From positions 268,513-332,512 of the forward strand of contig NZ_KZ679049.1 in the NCBI RefSeq assembly GCF_003024195.1: DNA of 64,000 nucleotides, in the 5' to 3' direction. Positions 1 through 10,200 of the stretch are shown here, piece by piece. The stretch is from Streptomyces dioscori (lineage in GTDB: Bacteria > Actinomycetota > Actinomycetes > Streptomycetales > Streptomycetaceae). Made by a program: the position numbers and the translations under genes. Position 1 is the first letter of the stretch; every line of letters starts with the position of its first letter. A model generated the notes under the pieces. The model saw nothing but the letters and a program-made list of their open reading frames with translations, was not told the origin of the DNA and did no database searches.

Positions 1-386
1 GCGCGGGTCTGTGGCATGGAGGCCTCGGCACCGATGGTTCCCACTGTCAACCGCCCGGCGAGCTGACGCTGCTGCACTTCCGCGGCCCGGCGTAAACGGT
101 CTATCGCTTCAACCGCCGCTCGCGCCTCGGGCAGCAACGACCGACCCGCCGAGGTGAGCGCGACTGACCGGCTGGTGCGCTCGAAGAGACGTACTCCAAG
201 GCGTTTCTCCAAGGTGCGCATTTGTTGACTCAGGGCGGATTTGGTGACGAACAGGCGAGTGGCGGCGTAGCCGAAATGGAGTTCTTCACTCAGCACGAGG
301 AAGAACCTCAATTGCTGCGTGCTCGGTTCTATCGACGTTGCGAAGTCTACGACGTGAGGATGTTTCGGCCTCTTCGGTGCGACCAT
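1..386 (-). CDS. LysR-family transcriptional regulator (partial, N-terminus)
   Basis: About 128 codons are visible, and the gene runs off the left edge. The N-terminal winged HTH of LysR regulators is clear: a 'QQLRFFLVLSEELHFG' helix, then 'TKSALSQQMRTLEKRLG' and 'LFERTSRSVALTSAG'. These are the family's signature segments. The start is placed at the ATG at 384-386. The effector-binding domain lies outside the window, so neither ligand nor targets can be deduced. It is divergent from the small secreted protein that starts at 582, and LysR proteins often control a divergent neighbour, but that is inference. It marks the left flank of the arsenic/PKS region and may be unrelated to it. Confidence 0.85.
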   Translation of the reverse strand, partial: MVAPKRPKHPHVVDFATSIEPSTQQLRFFLVLSEELHFGYAATRLFVTKSALSQQMRTLEKRLGVRLFERTSRSVALTSAGRSLLPEARAAVEAIDRLRRAAEVQQRQLAGRLTVGTIGAEASMPQTR

Positions 387-581
387 ACAGGAGAGCTTAA
401 CAATCCCACCGGATCTCTCACCATCGGCTGACTGCCGCAGGCCAACGCGCCGTGCCAGGCTGAGGGACACCGACGTCGACGGTCTACCAGTGCCGACCAA
501 GTGGGCTCTGTACATGGCAGGCCGGCGACGCGTCCTGCCTCACACCAGTGAGACAGGAACAAGAATGGAAAGAGGTGTGCC

Positions 582-896
582 ATGCGTCGTAAATTGAAAG
601 CAGCCGGTGCTGCCGTTTCTTTGGCCATGTCTCTCGTGCTGCTGCCGTCGGCGGCTTCAGCGGCGTCGGGGAATGACGTTTCAATTCAAGCCTGCGGATA
701 CTACGAGACTCAGACGGACGCGTATTACAACCACTGTGTGAACAATCCCCCGCCGGGGGTCGGGGCGCGACTGCAGGTGGACTACGACTGGACGCCGTTC
801 GACGGATATGAGTGCGTGCGGCCGGGCGAGACGCACCTCGGATCCACGAGCGACATCGACAACGCCTGGTACCTCAGCACCTGCCGATTCGCATAG
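582..896 (+). CDS. Small secreted protein, DUF6355-like
   Basis: This 104-residue protein has an obvious Sec signal peptide: a basic 'MRRKLK' start, a hydrophobic core and a likely cleavage after 'SAASAAS'. The mature part is about 75 residues, rich in aromatics, with four cysteines (CGYYE, YNHC, ECV and a C-terminal STCRF) that could form two disulfides outside the cell. The 'CGYYET...YNHC' pattern resembles what I recall of DUF6355, a family annotated in actinobacteria as natural-product associated; this assignment is from memory. A purine-rich RBS (agagg) sits just upstream of the ATG. A strong hairpin at 963-1002 follows. Function is unknown, and its relation to the PKS operon on the opposite strand is unproven. 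Confidence 0.75.
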   Translation: MRRKLKAAGAAVSLAMSLVLLPSAASAASGNDVSIQACGYYETQTDAYYNHCVNNPPPGVGARLQVDYDWTPFDGYECVRPGETHLGSTSDIDNAWYLSTCRFA

Positions 897-962
897 CAGC
901 ACGCTCAAGTCGGATCAGCTTCACGGGCTGGCTCGTCGAGCTGCACGGGGTTCCCGCCCTGC

Positions 963-1002
963 GAGTCGGCTCCGCCCTCCGGGGGGAGGGCGGAGCCGAC
1001 TC
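963..1002 (+). terminator. Perfect 18-bp hairpin, likely terminator
   Basis: Two perfect 18-bp arms (963-980 and 985-1002) flank a GGGG loop. The hairpin lies 67 bases past the small secreted gene, and no T-run follows, as is usual for Streptomyces terminators. It may act in both directions. Confidence 0.75.
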
Positions 1003-1242
1003 ACTGAATGTGCGGGCACAACATAAGGGATGGCGCCGTTTTCAATTGATCTCCGGTACGGGGTGAGGAGGATGAGCCAGCAGCCTCGGAGGCCCCCCGC
1101 GACACCGATGAGTATCGTGATGATGACCGAATCTTTGCCGGGCGTGAGCGCCTTAGCCATGGGGGGGACACCGTATGGGCAGTGTCCCGGTTGTGCAGGG
1201 CAAGCAGCATCCACCCGATCCTCCTCGGCAGGTTGCAGCCCA

Positions 1243-1294
1243 GTGCCGTTGGTGTGGACCCGCCTGTTGAGGCAATTCCAGACACCAACGGCAC
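1243..1294 (-). terminator. 13-bp hairpin just past the decarboxylase stop
   Basis: Arms 1243-1255 and 1282-1294 are perfectly complementary (13 bp) around a 26-base loop. The structure begins 6 bases past the stop of the leftward phosphonopyruvate-decarboxylase-like gene, so it is well placed to end the PKS operon transcript. The rest of 897-1299 holds no convincing gene. Confidence 0.65.
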
Positions 1295-1299
1295 ACAGG

Positions 1300-2406
1300 T
1301 CAGTTGCCGTGCAGGTCCTGCTGGAACCGTTCGCGAATACCGTCTGGAGTGAGGGCGTTGGTGGCGCGCGGCGGTATCGCGCCAGTGCGTGGCAGGGTCC
1401 GCACGCTGATCAAGTGCGGTCCGGGTGCGGCCTTGGCGTTCAAGACTGCAGTGCGCAGAGCATCCTCGTTGTCGCAGCCCTCCGCGGTGCGGTAGCCGGC
1501 TGCGAGGGCCGCGGCCGGGAACGAGGTGTTGCCCGAGGTGGTCGACTGGCCGCCGGTGGACTCGTGGATCTGATTGTCGAGGATCACGTGGATCAGGTTG
1601 GCGGGTGCCTCGTGTCCGATCATCGACAGGGCGCCGAGGTGCATCAGCGCGGCGCCGTCGCCGTCCAGGACGACGACGGTGCGTTCGGGGTGGGCCAGCG
1701 CGACGCCCAGGCCGAGCGACGAGGCGTGGCCCATGGAGCCCTGCATGTAGAAGTTTCCGGGGCGGTCGGCGACGGCGAAGACGTCGCGGCCGGTGAAGCC
1801 GGTGGTGGCGATGACGGATGCGTCGGGGCAGGTGTCGGTCACCACGCGGATCGCGGTGCTGCTGGCCAGGCCCGTGGGCGTCTCGGTCTCCTGGGCAGCT
1901 GCCTTGCCGATGGCTCCGCGTTCGACAAGGACGAAGGGGGCCCGCCGGTCGGCCAGGTCCTTGTCCGCGGCGTCGAGGATCTCGGTGAACCGCTCGATGC
2001 CGTCCGCGGCGTGCAGCGTGTAGTGCGGGCTGCCGACGCTGTCGAGGATGCCGTGGGTGGATGGGCCCATGACGGCGTGCTGCGGCTCGTCGCTGGCCGG
2101 GTCGGGCCAGCCGCGCAGGCTGGCGAAGGTGAGGATGGGCAGTTGGTAGGTCATCACCAGTGAGGTGAGCGGGTTGATGAGGTTGCCCAGTCCGGAGTTC
2201 TGCAGCATGACGTAGGCGCGCTGCCCGCCCAGGGCGGCGCCTGCCGCGACCGCCAGGGCGTTGCCCTCGTTGGGGGCGGGGACGTAGCGGCCGGGCTGGG
2301 TGCTGAGGTGGGCGATGGGGCCGCCGAAGTGGGAGCAGGGCACACCGCTGGCGGTGGTGAAGCCTCGGTCGGCGAGGATGTCGCAGAAGTCTTCAGCGGA
2401 GATCAT
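1300..2406 (-). CDS. TPP-dependent phosphonopyruvate decarboxylase-like enzyme
   Basis: This 368-residue protein has the usual length of the phosphonopyruvate/sulfopyruvate decarboxylase family (Ppd, Fom2). An N-terminal Pyr-type domain ('GVPCSHFGGPIAHL', 'NEGNALAVAAGAALGG') precedes a PP domain whose TPP/Mg motif runs from 'GDGAALMHLG' to 'ILDNQIHEST'. The family decarboxylates 3-phosphonopyruvate to phosphonoacetaldehyde. In organoarsenical clusters a homologue is thought to act on the arsono analogue. The ATG at 2404-2406 overlaps the dedA stop by 4 bases (ATGA), so the two are translationally coupled. It is the last gene of the leftward operon. No PEP mutase is visible in the window, so the substrate (phosphono-, arsono- or sulfopyruvate) is open. 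Confidence 0.88.
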   Translation of the reverse strand: MISAEDFCDILADRGFTTASGVPCSHFGGPIAHLSTQPGRYVPAPNEGNALAVAAGAALGGQRAYVMLQNSGLGNLINPLTSLVMTYQLPILTFASLRGWPDPASDEPQHAVMGPSTHGILDSVGSPHYTLHAADGIERFTEILDAADKDLADRRAPFVLVERGAIGKAAAQETETPTGLASSTAIRVVTDTCPDASVIATTGFTGRDVFAVADRPGNFYMQGSMGHASSLGLGVALAHPERTVVVLDGDGAALMHLGALSMIGHEAPANLIHVILDNQIHESTGGQSTTSGNTSFPAAALAAGYRTAEGCDNEDALRTAVLNAKAAPGPHLISVRTLPRTGAIPPRATNALTPDGIRERFQQDLHGN

Positions 2407-3107
2407 GGGCGGGGCAGCTCCGTTTCCGTGGCGGGTGTCGCGGCGGCCTGGGGTGTGGCCGCCGGTTCGTCGGTGGACGCTGCCTGGCGGCTGCGGCGCC
2501 TCATCTTGATGCCCTCGATGATGATCGGGATACCGGAGATCAGGACGATGCCGATGACCATGCCTTCGATGTTGTCGCGGACGAAGGCGATCTGGCCGAG
2601 GTAGTAGCCGACCAGGGTGAGGCTGACGGACCACAGGACGGCACCGATGACGTTGAACAGGAAGAACGTCCGGTAGGTCATGCGGCCGACGCCTGCGGTG
2701 ATGGGGATGAAGGTGCGGAACACCGGGATGAAGCGGGCCATCACCAGGGCTTTGGGGCCGTGCTTGAGCATGAATTCCTGCGCGCGTTCGGCGTTCTCCT
2801 GCTTGAAGAAGCGGGAGTTGGGCCGCCTGAACAGTGCGGGGCCTATCTTGCGGCCGAAGGCATAGCCGAACTGGTCGCCCAGGACGGCGGCGACGGCGAT
2901 GGCGAGCATGACCACCCATAGGGGCTGGTGAAGGATCTGGTCGTTGGCGACCAGGAGGCCTGCGGTGAACAGCAGTGAGTCGCCGGGCAGGAAGAAGCAG
3001 ACGATCAGGCCCGACTCCGCGAAGACGGTGGCCATGATGCCCAGCAGGCCGAAGGTGGAGATGAGTTGTTCGGCATCGAGTAAGGGTGAGGCAGCGAGGT
3101 TCAGCAT
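2403..3107 (-). CDS. DedA-family membrane protein
   Basis: This 234-residue integral membrane protein has DedA/VTT hallmarks: the re-entrant 'ESGLIVCFFLPGDSLLF' segment, 'GDQFGYAFGRKIG', and 'MARFIPVFRTFIPITAGVGRM' with its conserved arginines, then C-terminal TM helices and an Ala/Pro/Thr-rich polar tail. DedA proteins act in membrane homeostasis and lipid-carrier recycling, and one is reported in selenite/arsenic-type tolerance. Here it sits between the KAS III-like gene and the decarboxylase and overlaps the latter by 4 bases. A role in moving or tolerating the pathway product is plausible but inferred. The start is the ATG at 3105-3107. Confidence 0.9.
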   Translation of the reverse strand: MLNLAASPLLDAEQLISTFGLLGIMATVFAESGLIVCFFLPGDSLLFTAGLLVANDQILHQPLWVVMLAIAVAAVLGDQFGYAFGRKIGPALFRRPNSRFFKQENAERAQEFMLKHGPKALVMARFIPVFRTFIPITAGVGRMTYRTFFLFNVIGAVLWSVSLTLVGYYLGQIAFVRDNIEGMVIGIVLISGIPIIIEGIKMRRRSRQAASTDEPAATPQAAATPATETELPRP

Positions 3108-3190
3108 GGCCGGAGGTCCCTGGGTGGTGAGGCGGGAAATGGAAGATCCGGGAGCCGGCCCGTATGGGGGCCGGCTCCCGGAAGCGCGGG

Positions 3191-4228
3191 CTACTGGGCC
3201 CAGTGGGGTCGGTGGTCGATGCGTACGACGGCGCAGGTGATGGAAACTCCGCCGCCGTGGGCGACGATGAGGACGTGGTCGCCCGGCCCGACCTGGCTGG
3301 TGGCGACGAGGTGGTCGAGGCCGACGATCTGGTCGTTGACCGTCAGGTGGCCGAGGTTGCGGCCGAAGTCGAGCAGTCCCAGGTCGGTCGAGAGGCCCAT
3401 CGGGTCGAGGATGACCTTGAGGTAGCTCTCCTGGCCGGTGAAGACGTGGGCGACGCGGGTGACGTCCGCCGGTTCCAGGCCGGCTTCGGCCAGGGTGCGC
3501 AGGGCTATCTCGGTCCGCAGTTCGCCCTGGCGGCGTACGACTTCGGCGACGGTCTCCTCCAGACCACCGGCGGCAGCCAGACGTTCCTTGAAGTCCATGC
3601 TGCGTCCGACCGTCAACGACGGGGGGAAGAGCGGCTCGGCGCCCCGGTACTGCTCCTCGACCTCGGCGGTGGAGCCGGTGTTGATGGACAGCAGGCTGGC
3701 GAAGCCGTCGGTCTTGGACAGCAGGACGGCGCTGCCGGCGTCACCCAGCACGCCGTTCTGGATGCCGAAGGCCCACCGGTTGAAGTTCGGGGTGCCGACG
3801 TTGTCGGCGCCGGTGAGCAGGGCGGTGGTGCGCTCGGGGACGGCCTGGAGGTAGCAGGCGGCCAGTTCCAGCGAGCCGATCAGGCCGCTGCAGGCCTGCC
3901 AGACGCGGAAGGAGGGCACGTCGCGGTCGGTGATGTGGCGCAGGATGTAGTGCTGTGGCGACCAGCCTTCTGGGCCCTGCTCGTGGCCGCAGGCGTGGAT
4001 GTGCATGTCGATGTCGTGCGGGTGGGTCTGGGAGCGTTCCATGGCCTGGCGGGCTGCGGCGACGGCCATGTCGGGTGCGGGCATGTCGTCGGCGACGGCC
4101 GCGCCGGTCCAGCCGTACCACTCGTAGTCGTCGGCGTCGTACAGGCCGAGTGCGACGGCCTTTCGGGCGTCGACGATCTCGGGGATGTAGGTGCCGAGAC
4201 CGGCTATGCGGATGTCTGTGGTCTTCAC
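3191..4228 (-). CDS. KAS III-like (FabH-fold) acyltransferase
   Basis: This 345-residue thiolase-fold protein has the nucleophile Cys113 in 'VWQACSGLIGSLELA' and a His261 ('AHVFTG') where FabH has its catalytic histidine. The third catalytic position, Asn in the FabH 'GNTSAAS' motif, appears to be His294 in 'NLGHLTVND'. True chain-starting KAS III enzymes keep Asn. Divergent members that transfer acyl groups to hydroxyl or amine acceptors lose it, so this protein may release or esterify the PKS chain rather than condense malonyl-ACP (inference). It lies 29 bases past the PKS stop and 83 bases before dedA, within the same leftward operon. Confidence 0.85.
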   Translation of the reverse strand: MKTTDIRIAGLGTYIPEIVDARKAVALGLYDADDYEWYGWTGAAVADDMPAPDMAVAAARQAMERSQTHPHDIDMHIHACGHEQGPEGWSPQHYILRHITDRDVPSFRVWQACSGLIGSLELAACYLQAVPERTTALLTGADNVGTPNFNRWAFGIQNGVLGDAGSAVLLSKTDGFASLLSINTGSTAEVEEQYRGAEPLFPPSLTVGRSMDFKERLAAAGGLEETVAEVVRRQGELRTEIALRTLAEAGLEPADVTRVAHVFTGQESYLKVILDPMGLSTDLGLLDFGRNLGHLTVNDQIVGLDHLVATSQVGPGDHVLIVAHGGGVSITCAVVRIDHRPHWAQ

Positions 4229-4257
4229 GGGTGGCTCGATCCTCGTCTGTCGCTCGG

Positions 4258-7200
4258 TCAGGCCGAGGCGTTGGCTGAGTTGAGTTCGGCGGTCAGCGCC
4301 TGGACGACCGTGGTGATCGTGCCGTCCTTCAACAGCTGCACCATCGGCAGCTTCACCTGGTACTCCCGCTCGATGCGGTTGCGCAGCTCCACCGCCATCA
4401 GCGAATCCATACCGAGCCGGTTCAAGGGCCGGCTGACGTTGAGGCGCTCCGCTCGCAGCCCCATCACGACCGCCACCGCTTCCTTCACGAAGGCCAGCAC
4501 CGTGTCGTCGGTGCCGTTGACCGGTGCCGCGTCGTCCTCGACCGGCTGCGCCCGCAGTTCCGGCTTCGGCTGCGGAGCGGCGGTCTTCTCGGGCTGGACC
4601 GGGACCGGGGAAACGGCTGCCGGTGCGGGCACACGGGGAGCTGCCGGGGCCGCCGCGGCGGGGGTTGTCGGGGCAGGCGCTGTCTCGGGCTGGGAGGCCG
4701 AGGGGTTGGCGGAGTTGAGTTCGGCGGCCAGGGCCTGGACGACCGTGGTGATCGTGCCGTCCTTCAACAGCTGCACCATCGGCAGCTTCACCTGATATTC
4801 GCGCTGGATGCGGTTGCGCAGCTCCACCGCCATCAGCGAATCCATACCGAGCCGGTTCAACGGTCGGCTGACGTTGAGGCGCTCGGGCTTCAGACCCATC
4901 ACCACGGCCACTTCCCGCTTGACCGACTCCAGCAGTTCCGTGCTCGGCGCGACGGCTGCGGGTGTCTGCACGGTGTCGGCCGACCGGGGGGCGGGGATGC
5001 GGGCCTTCTTCGGCGTCGCCGCGGCGGGTGCGGGCTTCGCCGCGGGCTTGCTCGGGGCGGGTGTCTCTACCGCGACGGGTGTGGGCACCGCCGGGGCCGG
5101 GGCTGCGATGACCGGTGCCGGGCCGGACGCGGCCGTGCGGGTCGTGACGGTGAGGTGCTGCAGCAACGGCGCGGTGGCCGCCGTCGGGTAAGCACGTGCC
5201 CAGGCGGGCCAGTCAGCGCGCAGGACGGCGGTGTGCAGGCGCCCTGAAGCGAGGATGCCGCCCAGGACGGCGAATCCGTCGTCGGGGCTGAAGGAGGACA
5301 TGCCCTGGGGCAGGAGGGTGCGTTCTTCCTGCTGTTCCTTGCGGGCGACCATGCCCACGCTGTCCCAGAAGCCCCAGTTGATGACGGTGGCCGGTCGGCC
5401 GTGTGCGTTGCGGTGGTGGGCCAGGGCGTCGAGGAAGGCGTTGCCGGCCGCGTAGCCGCCGAGCATGGGCGAGCTGAGGATCGCTGAGCCGGAGGAGAAG
5501 AGTACGAACGCGTCGACTTCCTGGTCGTGCAGGAGGCGGTGCAGGTTCCAGGCTCCGGAGACCTTGGCCGCCAGGACCGTGTCGAGGTCGGCGGGGGTCA
5601 TGTCGCTGAGCGGGGCGTAGTCGATGACGCCTGCCGCGTGGAAGACGCCGCGGACGGGCGGCAGGCCCTGGCGGTGGCGGCCGGTCAGCAACCCCTGCAT
5701 GGCCTGGTGGTCGGCGACGTCGGCGGCCTCGTACTGCACGCTGACGCCGCGCTCGGCGAGTTCGTCGAGAACGGCGAGCGCAGCAGCGTGCGGGTGGTCG
5801 GCGGGCAGCGGGGTTCCGCTGGCGGGCAGGGGGCTGCGGCCGGTGAGCAGGAGGTGGCGGGCGCCCTGGTCGGCGAGCCACAGGGCGAGCCGGCCGCCGA
5901 TGCCGCCTGCTCCCCCGGTCACCAGGTAGGTGCCCTCGCCATGAATGGCGACGGCCGGTGTACGTGCTGCCGACTGCGTGTTGGAGGCGGTGTGGTGACT
6001 GAACGACAGGACGATCTTGCCGGTGTGGCGGGACTGGGCCATGAACCGGAACGCGTCAGCGGCCTGGCCGGCGGGGAATTCCGTGTGCGGCAGGGGCTGC
6101 AGGTCGCCGCGTTCGACCAGGGCGGCTGCGGCGCGCAGGATGCGTCCGGCACGCTCCGGTGCGTTCTGGATCATGTGGACGACGTCGACGGCGTGGAAGG
6201 ACAGGTTGCGGGCGAACGCGCCCAGGGGCAGCGGGTTGTCGTCGAGGATGTCGCGCTTGCTCAGTTCGAGGTAGTGCCCGTAGGGCGCCATCAGGGAGAG
6301 GTTGGCAGGGATGGCCTCGCCCGCCAGGGTGTTGAGGATGACGTCGAAGCCGTTCTCGCCGGCGGCGGGGCGGAAGGTGTCGGCGAAGTCCAGGCTGCGG
6401 GAGTCGGCGACGCGGTCGACGCCGAGCTTGGCGAGGAGTTGGCGCTTGGCGTCGCTTCCGGCGGTGGCGTAGATCCGGGCGCCCTTCCAGCGGGCGACGT
6501 TCAGGGCGGCAAGTCCGGTGCCGCCCGTGGCTGAGTGGATGAGGATCTTGTCGCCGCGGTCGATACGGGCGAGGTCGTGCAGCGCGTGGTAGGCGGTCAG
6601 GTAGGAGGCGGGCAGCGTCGCGGCCTGCGCCGAGGTGAGGCGGGCCGGCTTGGGAGCGGTCAGGCAGGCGCGCGTGACGACTTCGCTGGCCAGGGAGCCG
6701 TCGGCGAAGGCGATGACCTCGTCGCCGATGGCGACATCGGTGACGCGGCTGCCGGTCTCGGTGACGGTGCCCGCGCACTCCCAGCCGAGGGTCGGTGGCT
6801 GGTCGTCCTGTCCCGGGTACATGCCCAGGGTCAGCAGGACGTCGCGGTAGTTGACTCCGGCGTGGGCGACCTGGATGCGGACGTCGTCGGGCCCGAGGGG
6901 CCGGCGCGCGGCGGGCTGGAGACCAAGGTCGTCCAGGACGCCGGGGGTGGGCAGTGACAGGTTCCGCGGTCCGTCGTCGGCGGCGGGGGCCGGGCGCAGG
7001 CGGGCGGCGAGACGCTGGCCGTCGCGCAGTGCCGTCTGGTCTTCCGTGTCGGGCTTCTGCAGCAGGTCGGCCAAGGCGGGGATGCTGTCCGGGGACCGGT
7101 CGAGGTCGACCAGGCGGGGGCTGAGAGCCGGGGTCTCGGCGGCGAGGGTGCGGCCCAGGCCCCACAGGGGTGCCTGGAAGGGGTTGCGGACCGTGTCGGC

Positions 7201-10200
7201 GGGGCTGGTGGACTGGGCGAGCTGGGTGATCAGCCAGAGCGGTGGGTGGCCGAGGGAGTGCTTGTCCAGGGCCCTCATCAGGTGCAGGACGCTGTGGCCG
7301 GTGAGGAGTTGGGTGCGGCCGATCTCGGTGGCGGTGGCGTCGAGGCCGGCCTGCGCGTCGAGTGCCCACAGGTGGATGACGCCGCGGCAGGTGCCCTCAC
7401 GGGCGATGTCGGCCAGGGTGTCGACGTAGTGGTCGGGGTTGGCGGGGTCGAGGCGGTAGCGCTCGCCCGCTCCGGCCATACGGCCGGCCGCTGCGGTGAT
7501 GGCGATGACGCGCTCGCCGCGCCAGGTCAGTTCACGGATGAGGGAACGGCCGGTGGGGCCGCTGTCGGTAAGCACCAGCCAGAAGCCGTCCGGCTGCCGG
7601 GCGGTGGCCGAACCCTGGTGCGGGGCGGCTTCCCAGGTGAGGGTGTGCAGCCAGGACTCCTGTCCGCCGGAAGCGGGTACGGGCGGGACGGCTTCGGTGG
7701 CGGTCACAGTGGTGTCCTCGTGGTGCGGTGTCAGCGGTGCGGGGGCGTGGCCGGCCAGGTATTGCAGGCGCAGGCCGCGCATCTGGGCCAGCAGCCGGCC
7801 GTCGTCGTCGCGGATGTCGATGTCGGCGCTGAAGGAGTCTTCGCGGGGGGCGGGCAGCAGGCGGGCGTGGCTGTGCATGGAGGCGGTCGGCCGGCCGAAG
7901 AAGCGGACTTCGTCGATGCCTCCGAGGACGAAGACGCCTTCCTCGCCGGGAGCGGTCAGCGGCCGGGCGGCGGCCATGGAGTGGCCGCTGGCGTCGAGAA
8001 GGGCGGGGTGGAAGTGGTGCTGCTCCAGGCCCTCGCGCAGTTCGGCGGGGCAGATCAGGTGGGCGAGGACTTCCCCGTCGGTGCGCCACAGTTCGGCCAC
8101 GCCCTGGAAGGCGCCGTTCCACTGGTTGCCGCGTTCGGCGTTCCAGGGGTAGAAGTCGGCGGCGTCCTGGTGCTCGCCGCACCGGCCGCGGATGGCGTCC
8201 AGGGGTTCGGCTCCGGCGGCGGCCTGCGCGGTGAGGGGGCGGGCGGTGGCTTCGGTGTGCAGCGTCCAGTCGACGCTGTCGGTGTCGGCGTCCCGGCTGT
8301 AGATGGAGCAGTGCAGGCTGCCGTCGGCGGCGGGGGTGGCGACGACCCGTACCTGGGGCGGCGGTGCGGACTCTTCCAGGAACAGGGCGCGGTGGTAGTG
8401 CACGTCGGCCAGTGACAGCGCGCCGTCGCCGAGCACGATGCGCGAGGCTGCGCCGACGAGTTCGAGGTGGGCGGTGCCGGGAAGGATGATCGTGTCCTGG
8501 ATGCGGTGGTCCCGCAGATAGGCGTTGCGCGTCAGGTCCAGGGGGCCCTGCCAGATCCGGGTGGTGCCCTCGCCTGCGAGCTCCGTGCCCAGCAGCGGAT
8601 GCGATGCGGCGGCAGCGGTCGAAGGGCGCGGAGTCGCCGCGTCGGCCGGGGTAGGAGCGGACGGTTCGGCAGCGTTGGGGGCGGGGTCGATCCAGTGCCG
8701 GGTGCGCTGCCACGGGTAGGTCGGCAGGGGCACGTAGGAGCCGGGGCCCGTCAGGGCGTCGAAGTCGAGCGGCACGCCCGCGGTGTGCAGCAGGGCGGCG
8801 AAGGTGAGCAGGCAGCCGCGTTCGTCGTCCTGGCGGCGCAGGCTGCCGACGGCCGTCACTTCCTGGCCGTCCGCGCGGCCGGTCTCCCGGATGCCGTTGA
8901 CCAGCAGGGGGTGTGGGCTGACTTCGATGAATACGGTGTCACCGAGGGCGAGTTGCCCGCGGACGGCGCCGACGAAGTCGACGGGCTGGCGGATGTTGCG
9001 TACCCAGTAGTCGGCGTTCATGGCCGACCCGTCGATGACTTCGTTGAGCAGGGTGGAGTGCAGCGGGATGGTGCCCGGCCCGGGGTTCAGGTGTGCCAGT
9101 TCGGCCAGGAGGTCGTCGCGCAGGGCGTCCATCTGCGGGCAGTGGGAGGCGAAGTCCACGTTGACACGGCGGTTGGCGACCTCGCGGGTGTCGAGGTCGG
9201 CCAGCACCTTGGCGAGGGCGTCTCCGTCACCGGACAGCAGGGTGGAGGTGGGGCTGTTGATCGCCGCGACGGCGACCTTGTCCTCGTAGCCGGCCAGCGC
9301 GCGGGCCGCTTCCTCGGCGGGCAGTCCGACCCAGGCCATGGTGCCGCGTCCGGAGAGCCTCTTGGCGAGGCGGCTGCGGCGGCAGATGACGGCGGCGGCG
9401 TCGGTGAGGCTGAGGGATCCGGCGATGTAGGCCGCGGCGGACTCGCCCATGCTGTGGCCGATGACCACGTCGGGCTCGACGCCCCAGGAACGCCACAGCT
9501 GGGCGAGGGCGATCTCCATGGCCCACAGGGTGGGCTGGATGACGTCGAGTTCCTTGAAGCGGTCCTCGTCGCCGAAGCGCAGGAGGTCGATGACCGACCA
9601 GCCGGTCTCGGTGCGGATGGCGGCGTCGCACTCCCGCATGACGTCGTGGAACACGGGTTCGGTGTTGAGGAGTTGGCGTCCCATGCCGACCCACTGCGAA
9701 CCCTGCCCGGGGAAGACGAACGCGATCCTGGGCGGGCTGGTGGGGTCGGTGTAGTCGCTGTAGGACAGGCCGGGTTCGTCCTGCCCGTCGGCGAAGGCGC
9801 GCAGGGCGTCGGCTGCTTCGCTGTGGTTGTCGACGGGGACGGCCAGGCGTGCGTCGTGCAGGGTGCGGCGCAGTGCTGCGGAGTGGCTGATGTCGCGCAG
9901 GCTCTGGGCGGCTCCGTCGCCGGTGAGGTGGTCCGCCATGCGCCGGGCGGCGTCGACGAGGGCCTCGGGGCTCAGTGCGGACAGGGTCAGCAGCTCGGTG
10001 CGAGCCGGCTCCTGGTCGTGCGGGGCTTCGGCCTGGGGTGCGGGGGCTGCTTCGAGGACCAGGTGGGCGTTGGTTCCGGAGAAGCCGAAGCTGCTGACCG
10101 CGGCGACGTGCGGGCGGTCTCGGTCGGGCAGCGCGGTGGCCTGCGTGGGGATCTGCAGCGGCAGTTCGTCCCAGGCCACGGCCGGGTTGGGGTTGTTCAG

